A model generated the notes under the pieces. The model was given only the letters and a program-made list of their open reading frames with translations, ran no database searches and was not told where the DNA came from. Shown in pieces: positions 1 through 8,949 of a DNA stretch of 64,000 nucleotides. Source of the stretch: Pycnococcus provasolii (taxonomy: Eukaryota; Chlorophyta; Pseudoscourfieldiophyceae; Pseudoscourfieldiales); the NCBI GenBank assembly GCA_049487715.1, contig CP150558.1, positions 1 to 64,000 on the forward strand, given 5' to 3'. The number at the start of each line of letters is the position of its first letter. The stretch's first letter is position 1. Both the position numbers and the translations under genes were made by a program.

Positions 1-219
1 ACCCTAACCCTAACCCTAACCCTAACCCTAACCCTAACCCTAACCCTAACCCTAACCCTAACCCTAACCCTAACCCTAACCCTAACCCTAACCCTAACCC
101 TAACCCTAACCCTAACCCTAACCCTAACCCTAATCATAACCCTAACCCTAACCCTAACCCTAATCATAACCCTAATCATAACCCTAACCCTAATCATAAC
201 CCTAATCATAACCCTAATT
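1..219. repeat. Terminal telomere repeat array (CCCTAA)n
   Basis: Perfect CCCTAA hexamers run from the first base to about 130. After that the array is interspersed with the variant 12-mer CCCTAATCATAA before it meets the subtelomeric repeat. The orientation (C-rich strand 5'->3' into the window) is that expected of a left chromosome end, so TTAGGG is the G-strand motif. Variant repeats at the inner edge are typical of telomere bases that are no longer renewed by telomerase. Confidence 0.97.
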
Positions 220-370
220 GCCAGGCTGGCACTTTGACCGAGATGTTGAAAAAAAATTTTCGCCTCCGGCATGCGGCCGACCGTCGGCCAGCGTCGTGCA
301 CAACGAAGCCAATAACAACAGCCATTTGTTTTGCCCGCCGTTTCCGGCGACATCTTGCCATATCACAAAG
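212..370. repeat. Subtelomeric repeat, copy A
   Basis: Starts directly at the telomere edge with CCCTAATTGCCAGGCTGGCA and continues through an A-rich stretch to GGCCGACCGTCGGCC and a CCGTTTCCGGCGA segment. Copies B (2,930) and C (5,113) share the same order of elements. It contains two short perfect palindromes with a one-base centre: TGCCAG-G-CTGGCA and GGCCGAC-C-GTCGGCC. No convincing protein is encoded. Confidence 0.85.
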
Positions 371-610
371 TAGCGCGGTGATGTTGTGGTGTTGTGCCAA
401 TAGGCGCACCCGCCGGCTTTGCGCAGCGAGTCCGAGAGGGTTCTGATGACCTTGAGTGTGCGTGGATGCTTATTGCCGACGTAGGACTCAGTGGGCAAGA
501 TTGGTATTGTCAACGCTTGCGGACACGATGTTGGTGCCGTCGTGGTAAGGAACGACGAGTGACGCGCGGCGTGAAAAGTGTTTTCAGTTTCGGAAAAGTT
601 AGAGTGGTGG

Positions 611-2232
611 TTACAAGGTGGGGACTCCGGGGAGGTGTCGTTGAGGGGGTACCTCGCGAGTCTCGCGAGGTCCAGAGAATCCCAAACAGGATTCGGTTGC
701 AACCTCCTCAACCACATCCAACGGATCTCTCGGCATATCGACATCATGTCGACATCCATTGTTATAATCTGGTTTGATTCCACACGCCATTGTGATTGGT
801 ATTCGGTAGTCAATGGATCCGCGGGGCGATCGATTGAGCAGTGCTGCTGCATGAGTAAGGGCATGTGCGCGGAAGTAATGTTCGTCGATGTTAGCAGCCT
901 TTAGCCACGCAAGAGCCATTCGACTGATAAGATCTATGTGTTTTTCTGCTAGTCCTGCTTGGTGGTGCTGGTCTGCTACGGTTGGCTCCTTGTGTATGCC
1001 CGCATTGGCCATCCATTGTAGCGTCTCATCACTTAAGAAGTTTGATCCACGATCTTCACGCATGCGGAGGACAGTTTTCTTATGTGCTTTCCAGAACGCA
1101 ATGATTTCTTGCAATGCACGCTTCTGCTCAGATGCGTCCTTAAGAGGTTTCACGTGCACGTACTTGCTAGCAGCGTCTACGGCAACCAAGATGGAAGTGT
1201 ATTTTCCTAAGCTCTTTCGCTGTAGAGGTAACATATCCATCACTATGTATTCCCCTTCGGATGGATCCCTTGGAAGTGATTCCGTATGGTAGCGGATGCG
1301 TAGTGCGTTGCGACGGAGTAGTCCACGAGCGCATGCATCGCAATGAGGCAGTGCTGCTTCTTTGTACCACTGGTGTGGGGAGATAAGTCCACGTTTTTGC
1401 ATTTGCAGAATGTGTGCTCTGGAGCGATGGCCAAGTGCGCAGTGAGTCTGAAGGTTGACTCGTTCTTTTGCGCTCCATCCGTCTGCGGAAGACGAGGTAT
1501 TGGATGCAGGGTCCAAGAGGAAATCGTCAAGAGTATCCAAGTGACCGTGCTTCGGAGGTAAGTGCTGATCAAGGTCATGGATCGGATCGGATGCCGTGGG
1601 ATGGGTCTGGTGTTCCTTCTGAGGAGGATGCGCACTGGCCTCCCCCTGAGGTGGAAATCCCGTGGGTAGGTGGGGCTCCCCCTGAGCTGCGAGCCGTGTG
1701 GATGTGCGGGGTCCCGGTGGCAGAGGGTGCTCCCCCTGAGTTGCAAGCCCACGAATTTTGCGAGGTGGAGTCGGCAAGCTAGCTGTAGCTGGATCCCCCT
1801 CAACTCGAGAAGTGAGTTGATCTTGCAAGTCAGGTGAAAGTGTTGACCAGAGAGGTGCATTAGCCATATCTTGATGAAGATTACCGCCTCGTAAGTTACG
1901 AGCGGGTTCCCATGAAGGTGTAGGGAATCCAGCCCAGTGTACCAAGAAGTAGTCAGTTTGGTTAATTCGGCGTCGAGCGGAAATGCGTTCGACGATCCAT
2001 TTGCCAGTTTGAAGCTGAGATGGGTGGGCAGCTTGAAGTAGGCGAACCCAGCGAATCATTTCGGTAGGATTGAATTCTTCAGACGTAGTACCATCATTAG
2101 CAGGGAGGTCATAAAGACCAACCCAACGAACTTGATTATTGTCAAGACGTTGGAATGTTGTGATGGTGCCATCGACGTATGGCTCCCTCGAAAACGACGT
2201 GCGTTTCGTCGATGTGAAACGCGCATCTCATC
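611..2232 (-). mobile_element. Ty1/copia retrotransposon fragment: Tudor-like, chromodomain, GAG-pre-integrase and integrase
   Basis: One open frame on the minus strand. It begins just after a stop near 2,232 and has no clear own start. In order it encodes: a Tudor/PTM-like segment (YVDGTITTF...VRWVGLYDLP...EEFNPTEM, about 2,045-2,195); a chromodomain (WIVERISARR, YFLVHWAGFPTPSWEP, about 1,880-2,010); a GAG-pre-integrase zinc-type motif (HCALGHR ... HCDACARGLL, about 1,300-1,450); and an rve integrase core with the acidic triad in YIVMDML, REDRGSNF and GLAEKHIDL (about 900-1,250). The gag, protease and reverse transcriptase parts expected in a full element are absent on this strand. The frame degenerates below about 800, so only part of the C-terminal reading is real. 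Chromodomains are common in Ty3/gypsy elements at the C-terminus of integrase; here it precedes integrase in a copia-type protein. Likely a dead, truncated insertion. Confidence 0.8.
652..670. repeat. Perfect 9-bp-arm palindrome
   Basis: CCTCGCGAG-T-CTCGCGAGG is a perfect inverted repeat with a single central base, beside the decayed end of the copia integrase fragment. It could be a remnant of an element terminus or a chance GC-rich hairpin. Confidence 0.6.
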
Positions 2233-2830
2233 AACCACAGAAAAACTTGGAAGGAGCTTCGTTGCTCACGAAAATCTGGGCGTTTGAGGGTTAGGTTAGG
2301 GAGGAGGACTGAACTTAAGTTAACTCCAGTACTTATTTCGTAGAGAGCGGCTTGTTCAAACTCCGCAAAGTTCACGATTCGGAGCAAGCTCACGAAAACG
2401 TTGAACGGAAGCTTATTGGGGAAACCGCGGCATTGCAAAATGACGGGCTTCGGACCACCACCAGTCATGGTAACTTGGTAGCAAATGTGAGTGTGAAGCT
2501 TATGTGGGAAGTGGGATTGGAAGGTCGTTGAGGTGAACGGTGAGGAGTCCTCAAGGGAAGAAAAATTAGACAAAGTCGTTGTTACCATCATGGTTAGGGT
2601 GGGTTGTTTGCCGTACACCTATCCCCGAACTTTCCGAAAAAGGGAGTCGATTCGGGGCCGAAGCCTAATTAAGCCTATATCCCCTAGGTACTACTATTCT
2701 ACCTATTACCAAGGAGGGGCCACGGAGGGCTAAGGAAAAGCAATTGCGGGGGGGGGGGGGCACTCTTGAACAACGAATAAAGTCGGGAATTCCTTATTGT
2801 CACTTTTTCTTATTGTCACTTTCGGCCTAT

Positions 2831-2931
2831 CTAACCCTAACCCTAACCCTAATCCTAACCCTAACCCTAATTGTAACCCTAATTGTAACCCTAATTGTAA
2901 CCCTAATTGTAACCCTAATTGTAACCCTAAT
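2831..2931. repeat. Interstitial telomeric repeat block
   Basis: CTAACCCTAACCCTAA units followed by five or six copies of the variant 12-mer CCCTAATTGTAA, in the same orientation as the terminal telomere. It joins the second subtelomeric repeat through the same CCCTAATTGCCAGGCTGGCA junction seen at the true end. This looks like an internalised former chromosome end or a duplicated telomere base. Confidence 0.92.
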
Positions 2932-3060
2932 TGCCAGGCTGGCAGTTTGACACACATGTTGAAAAAAAAATTTGCCTCCGGTATGCGGCCGACCGTCGGC
3001 CAGTAACAACAGCCATTTTTTTCTCCCGCCGTTTCCGGCGATATCTTGCTATATCATTAA
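2930..3060. repeat. Subtelomeric repeat, copy B
   Basis: Repeats the order seen in copy A: the TGCCAGGCTGGCA palindrome, an A run, CTCCGG, ATGCGGCCGACCGTCGGCCAG, AACAACAGCCATTT and CCGTTTCCGGCGA. It diverges from copy A after about 3,055, where a copia reverse transcriptase fragment follows. Confidence 0.88.
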
Positions 3061-3118
3061 TTCTAGTCGTTGTATGCACTCAGGAATATCCGAACGCCTT
3101 TAGATACCACTATCTCCA

Positions 3119-3598
3119 TTCGGTCATGTTCGATGTCGGAAACGCATCTGCGTCCGCACCCACAAGACGAAGGGTATTTGTTCAACAGCCACCAGGATAC
3201 TGGGATGGAAGTTCAACCGTATTCCAGCTAATGCGCGCATTCTACGGACAGCGAGATGCCGGAAGACTATTTTGGCTACACCTCGAGGACGTGCTATTCA
3301 AACATGGGTGGATTCGCAGTACAGCTGATCCTTGCATTTGGTATAAGGGAACTGCAAAGGCCAACAATCTATCGGTGCTGGCCACACACGTCGATGACAT
3401 ACTTTGTTTCTTTCAAGATAAACAAGGTGCTAAGGACTTGCGCAAAAATTTGGAAGATTCCTTTGAACGCATTGCCACAACTGAACAGCCGACTCAAGCT
3501 ATTAGGATGGAAATTGAATATGGCGATGGTTTTGTCAAACTGCATCAGAAGTCATACGTCAATGCGTTGAATGATCGTTTTGAGATTGGAAGGGTCTG
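3119..3598 (+). mobile_element. Ty1/copia reverse transcriptase fragment
   Basis: The open frame encodes a characteristic RVT_2 stretch: VFVQQPPGYWD, VFQLMRAFYGQRDAGRLFW, FKHGWIRSTADPCIWYKG, then THVDDILCFF, which is the catalytic metal-binding motif (usually YVDD). About 140 residues are recognisable. The N-terminal fingers and the RNase H domain are missing. The frame before 3,119 is subtelomeric repeat read through, and the end after about 3,600 is unrelated. It lies on the opposite strand from the integrase fragment at 611-2,232, so the two are not simple parts of one intact element. Confidence 0.85.
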
Positions 3599-3780
3599 GC
3601 GCGCCGAGACGCACTCGGGCACGCCCTTCACTTTTTACCCCATAGTAACCTTCACTCTTCTCTTTTATTTTATTTCCCACGGCGCCATACTTCTTTAACA
3701 CTTAGACTACATGAATCGTTTGTAGTCGTGCCTCCAAAGCTTGATAGACGTCTTCCTCATCCGGCATGTGATTTAACCCC

Positions 3781-4190
3781 TCGACGTAAAGTGTCTTGCC
3801 GTTGTGTCGAATTTGTGCTTTCCGTTTTTCTCAATCTTTCGTGTCATAACTCATAACTATCTATCTAGGTGTTCGTTTGACTCGATTTTTCGCTCAAACG
3901 GTCGCCCTTGAGGTGTTACGAGACACTATATATACACTTGTTAGCATCTTCAACCTCTACATAGTAAACCATCTCCTCTCGCTCATCCTTGTTAGGGCAT
4001 CAGCGGACCGCCCGACGTAGAGTGTCTTGCCGTTGTGTCGAATTTGCTTTTCTTTTTCATTAATCTTTTGTGTCATAACTATCTATTTAGGTGTTTGTTT
4101 GACTCGATTTTTCGCTCAAAACGGTCGCCCTTGAGGTGTTACGAGACACTATACATACAGTTGTTAGCATCTTCAACCTCTACATAGTAA
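3781..4190. repeat. Direct duplication of about 180-190 bp (3,781-3,969 and 4,013-4,190)
   Basis: Both copies contain GTGTCTTGCCGTTGTGTCG, then GTGTCATAAC, GACTCGATTTTTCGCTCAAA, CGGTCGCCCTTGAGGTGTTA, and end in CATCTTCAACCTCTACATAG. They differ by scattered substitutions and small indels, including a short duplication of TCATAAC in the first copy. About 40 bp of unrelated sequence separates them. The second copy runs into the 3' part of the adjacent minus-strand gene remnant. No function is apparent. Confidence 0.9.
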
Positions 4191-5108
4191 TGGATAACTT
4201 TAAAGTTGTGAAAGAAGCGTAAATCCTTAACAAACAAACCTCCTCTCGAACGCGCTCGGCGATGTGAACGTGGAGCTCGTACGAGTACACGCCAAAATAC
4301 GTGCGGCCGTTGAGCTCCCACCCCTTCGCCATCCAAGCGAGGTCCCCCTCCGACATTCTATTAAATATTGCCGGCGCATACACGGCGTGCACATCCCCGT
4401 TCAATCACCCCGATACCAAAACCCTAATCCGTTCATCCGATTGAAAAAAAAAGAGCGTCTTCGGCAAGGCCTTCACGGATGTACAACTTCTCCGTGGACG
4501 TTTTTTGTAATGTCCGAGAAGGTTGGCAGGCAACGGAACTCGGGAACATCGTCGAGCGCACGAGGAGCATCGTTGTGTGATGTACGTTGTCTGAGACGTC
4601 AACGAGGCTCGTGTGCATGAGGCTCTTCTGTTACTTGTAGATTTCGTTTGTTGTTGTTTGGTTCTTTGTTCAAACGTACCTCATTAAATTTTTGAGCCAG
4701 TGCTTGCACAAATTCATAAGCACTTGTTGAAGGAGACTTTGATGGAGACTTTGAGTATAATAAGTACTCTTGTATTAACCACTCCCAGTCTTTCGCGGAC
4801 GACACTTTGAGCTTTTTCTGTTTCACCAAGAAGTATGCCGCACGCCTTGATTTTTGTTCATTGTCGTCCTGAACAGTATCTAACAAAGTCATCATGCCTT
4901 GTGTTGCGTCCTTTGGAAACACCCACACGTAGGTCATCCACTCAGTGCTCTTCTTACCGAAAACAACAAAACCAAAATGATCGACAGCCACATTCATAAG
5001 TTCTTTTTGAAGTACAACGTCAAGAATCGTGCTCCCCTTATTAACAAAACCCTTGAGCCGCGTTTGCAGCTTCAAGCCGAGCACATTGCTGAGTATCTGT
5101 GTGCCTAC
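4139..5108 (-). pseudogene. Truncated or spliced gene remnant, unknown protein
   Basis: A minus-strand frame of about 168 codons (5,108 down to 4,599) looks coding, with segments such as VVLQKELMNVAVDHFGFVVF and AKDWEWLIQEYLLY. It has no ATG, and it opens exactly where subtelomeric repeat copy C begins, so its 5' end appears to have been cut off. A good donor (GAG|GTACGT, about 4,680) and an acceptor near 4,628 would join it in phase to MHTSLVDVSDNVHHTTMLL. A third coding-like stretch, MSEGDLAWMAKGWELNGRTY, follows at about 4,250-4,350 and ends at another donor-like GAG|GTTTGT. No family is recognised. Frames change near a run of nine T's on this strand (plus-strand 4,443-4,451), so decay cannot be separated from splicing. 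Confidence 0.4.
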
Positions 5109-5112
5109 CTAG

Positions 5113-5220
5113 TTGCCAGGCTGGCGCTTAGCCGCACATGGTGAAATAAAATTGCGCCCGCGGCGTGCGGCCGACCGTCGGCCAGCGTCGTCGCGTGCGC
5201 ACGGCAAAGGCGATTCATCT
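5113..5220. repeat. Subtelomeric repeat, copy C
   Basis: TTGCCAGGCTGGCG, then a degenerate A-rich segment, GTGCGGCCGACCGTCGGCCA and GCGTCGT, matching copy A most closely in its second half (GCCAGCGTCGT). No telomere hexamers precede it here. It marks the inner boundary of the repeat-rich subtelomere. Confidence 0.8.
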
Positions 5221-5346
5221 TGAGCCTTTGCCGTGCTCCGCTCCTCCTTGTCCGACGGTCATTAGTACAACTTTTACTAACCTTCACTAGGGTTGTATTT
5301 GAGTACTACTATTAGTATGCATTGAGTACGACCCCTTGTACTTAAC

Positions 5347-5559
5347 TCAAGTTTGTGTGACGGCGCCCGTAGCATCCCACCTCATAAAATAGTCCTCATC
5401 CTCGAGTCGTGCGGCAATAGCCGCCGCGTGCGGCGCCGTTTGCTCGCCCAAAGCACCGAGCGACTTGTAATTTTTATTATCACCTTCTTCGTCTTTGTAT
5501 TTATCTTGACCTACAGACCTGATTGAATAAAATCCATTATTATTATTTTTAAAAAACAA
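5347..5559 (-). pseudogene. HEAT-repeat-like gene fragment
   Basis: The minus-strand frame ends with a stretch typical of algal HEAT-repeat proteins (SLGALGEQTAPHAAAIAARL followed by EDEDYFMRW), then stops. The upstream part is AT-rich, asparagine-rich and has no ATG. Only about one helical repeat unit is present, so this is probably a scrap of a larger HEAT-repeat gene carried into the subtelomere. It lies just downstream of the giant repeat gene on the same strand but is not in its frame. Confidence 0.35.
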
Positions 5560-5595
5560 AGTTCGATATTATTAAAAAGGTAATTATTTTTATAA

Positions 5596-8500
5596 TCACC
5601 CATAGTAGTGCCCACTTGCGCCAACGCCGTCGTAGTATGAATTGTAGTAGCCTAATGCCTTGTTGTTGTATGCACCGCTGTCTCGACGACGATATGGATT
5701 GAAGTTGTTGGGCTGCTGCAACATCCGCGGACCAGCCATCGTGGGGAGATTGTAAGGAATTCTTGTCGTCGGCTGAGCGTAACGCAGTGGCGACGATTGA
5801 GGCCGCATCAAGCCGAACGATTGAACTTCACGACGTAAAGGCGGCGGTGGCACAGGCGGTTCGGGAGGTGGAGCAGGTGATGATGACGACACGGCAGTAG
5901 CCGATTCCTTCGCAGCAGCAATCGTGCTGAGAGCTTGCACCGCGGCACGAAGTCTTGCCTGCAGATCTTCTCTGTTTCTTGTGTTTGTGGAAGAAGAAGC
6001 AATGACACCAGCCTCCACGTCGTCAGCATCCCGTCTAATTGGGCGTGAAGCAGCCAAGTCATCTTCAGATGCAAGCGCGGACATTCCGCGTTCCAGCCAG
6101 GATTCTCGATCCCACGTAATCGCCGATGCATCCACTTCGTTGACCTGTCCTTGAACCTCCACCAGCTGCAGGTGAGGTTGATGAGCCCTACGCCAAGCTG
6201 CGCGAAATGCGCTCGAACTCAGTGCATCGCGAGTCATCTCGTTGCTCGATCCTGAACAGGATGAGTCAATGGTAGCTTCCACGCGTGCTTTCATCAATTC
6301 AATGGACACACCCGAGCTCCGAGGAGCGCGCAAAGCACGCCGCAATTGATTTGTCAGCATGGATGTATCCGAAGAAAGCTGTGATGATTGAGCATCCGCC
6401 AGAGTTGCAAATGGTACTTCGACTGTCAGCATGATCTCAGAAAGTGGCACGGCGCTAGACGAAGGCGTTGTGCCCGGGTATCCCGGATGCTGCATTTGGC
6501 GGATGCGGGGTGAACCAATTGCAAGATCGCCAAACGTCGCATCAATCGTGTCCGCAATCGCTAGCTCTTGTTCCGTTTTCCACAACCAACGTGGAATTCC
6601 AGACACCCTTGCGTCAACCACAAGGTGAACGGCATGCAGTGTTGCCATGCAGATGGAAAGCTTACCATTGTCGTGAAGCGACAGTGCACCGGCAAGCGCA
6701 TCCATATTCAAATTTTTCGATGTTCCAGGAGCTAAAACAACACGATGCCGAGCACTAAGCACGGCATTGTCACCACGAGAAGCCGATGCATCGGAAGGCA
6801 ACAGAATTTCCATATTCACATCGTGCTCTCCGCCAAACATCTGCGATAAAGCCAAAGACAAATCCCGTTGTGCAGAAGTCAGCAGATCCGTTCTGTTCGT
6901 GTCGACATGAATATCCGATGACGCATGAGCCGTCTCGTACGAGTATTCATTTGATGCATCCATGTCACTCATGCTCGTGCTTTCCATGACATCACCACGT
7001 AATTCTCCAGCAAACATAGAAAGCTCAGACGCCATATCCACAAAATTTTCTTGTGGGCGAATCGATGGTGCCAAAGCAGAAGAAGCATTGACAATGCCGT
7101 CTGCAGGTATCGAAGAAACAGCAACATCAACTTCGGTCGTAGTCGGCGGCGGCTGCGGCGTTGCCGAAGTTATCGAGGTTGTCGATGACGTTGTCGATAA
7201 AGACGATAATGGCAAAGGCTCAGATACAGGAGCTTGCACAGCCGCATCCGACGTGTCCTCTTCCATATCAGCGCTCGGAGCGACAGCCATACCTATGCTC
7301 TGCGCGAATACCTCCGCCGCCGCCGATGACTCCTCAGACAATACAGGCGCCAACGTGGTTGTGCTTGTTGTAGAGCTCGTGCTCGTCGATCGGGTGGCAT
7401 GCGGAAACGCAAGACCCATCCCACGACGAATCAGATCCAAGAAGGTATCGCCTGTAGTCGCCGTGTCGCGATCGTCTTGCACAAGCTCGGAAGCGAGACT
7501 CAAATCGTCGCTCGACTCCGCGCTCTCGTCATGCTCGACCAGCGCGCTGAGCCGAGCCAGGTTGGGACTGATCACCGAAAGGTCGCTAACAGCCACCTCA
7601 GCTTCTGTCGTCGTCGTCGTCGTACTTGTGGTAGTCGTGCTGCTCGAGGAAGATGGCGTCAACGTCACCTCAGCTTCTGTCGTCGTTGTCGTCGTCGTCG
7701 TTGTCGTCGTCGTGCTGCTCGAGGAAGATGGCGTCAACGTCACCTCAGCTTCTGTTGTCGTCGTCGTTGTCGCCCTTGTCGAAGTCGAAGTCGAAGTCGA
7801 CGACGAAGTCGAAGAGCTTGAGGATGCCACAGGCTCAGATACAGGTGCATGCACAGCCGCATCCGATGCGTCCTCTTCCACATCAGCGCTCGGAGCGACA
7901 GCTACATCTATGCTCTGCGCGAATACCTCCGCCGCCGGCGATGACTCCTCAGACAAGGCAGGCGCCAACGTGGTTGTGCTTGTTGTAGAGCTCGTGCTCG
8001 TCGATCGGGTGGCACGAGGAGACACAAGACCCGTCCCACGACGAATCAGATCCAAGAAGGTATCGCCTGTGCCCGCCGTGTCGCGATCATGTTGCACGAG
8101 CTCGGAAGCGAGACTCAAGCCGTCGCTCGACTCCGCGCCATCGCCACGATCGACCAGCGAGCTGAGCCGAGCCAGGTTGGGACTGATCACCGCAAGGTCA
8201 CGAACTGCCATCTCAGCTTCTGTCGTCGTCGTCGTCGTACTTGTGGTAGTCGTCCTAGTCGAGGAAGATGGCGTCAACGTCACCTCAGCTTCTATCCTCG
8301 TCGTCGTCATCGTCGTCGTCGTCGTGGTAGTGGTGCTGCTCGAGGAAGATGGCGTCAACGTCACCTCAGCTTCTGTTGTCGTAGGCGGCGTCGTCGTTGT
8401 CGAAGTCGAAGTCGAAGTCGAAGTCGAAGTCGAAGAGCTTGAGGATACCACAGGCTCAGAAACAGGTGCATGCACAGCCGCATCCGATGTGTCCTCTTCC

Positions 8501-8917
8501 ACATCATCAATTGCCGGAGCGACAGCCATACCAATGCTCTGTGCGAATACTTCATTGGATGATGCATTATTCAAAACTATCGGAATTGTGGTCGAAGTAG
8601 TTGAACTTGTGGTTGAAACATCGGATATGCTTGTATGCAATATCGGTACGTGTGTAGAAAGCCTTGAAACAATCAAATCATCAGCAATTGACCAGCTTGC
8701 TCCTGGCAACATGTTTACGCCTTCGCCGGATAACATCGGCACAGGTAAACCACCTTGTACACCTGTAGACGGTGTATACTCTTCGGAATCAACGCCTGGA
8801 GCAAGATCAATGTCCAAATGCTCGCGAGCAGCCACCTCAGCTTCTGTCGTCGTGGTTGCCGTACTTGTGGTAGTCGTCCTAGTCGAGGAAGATGGCGTCA
8901 ACGTCACCTCAGCTTCT

Positions 8918-8949
<32 letters not shown>

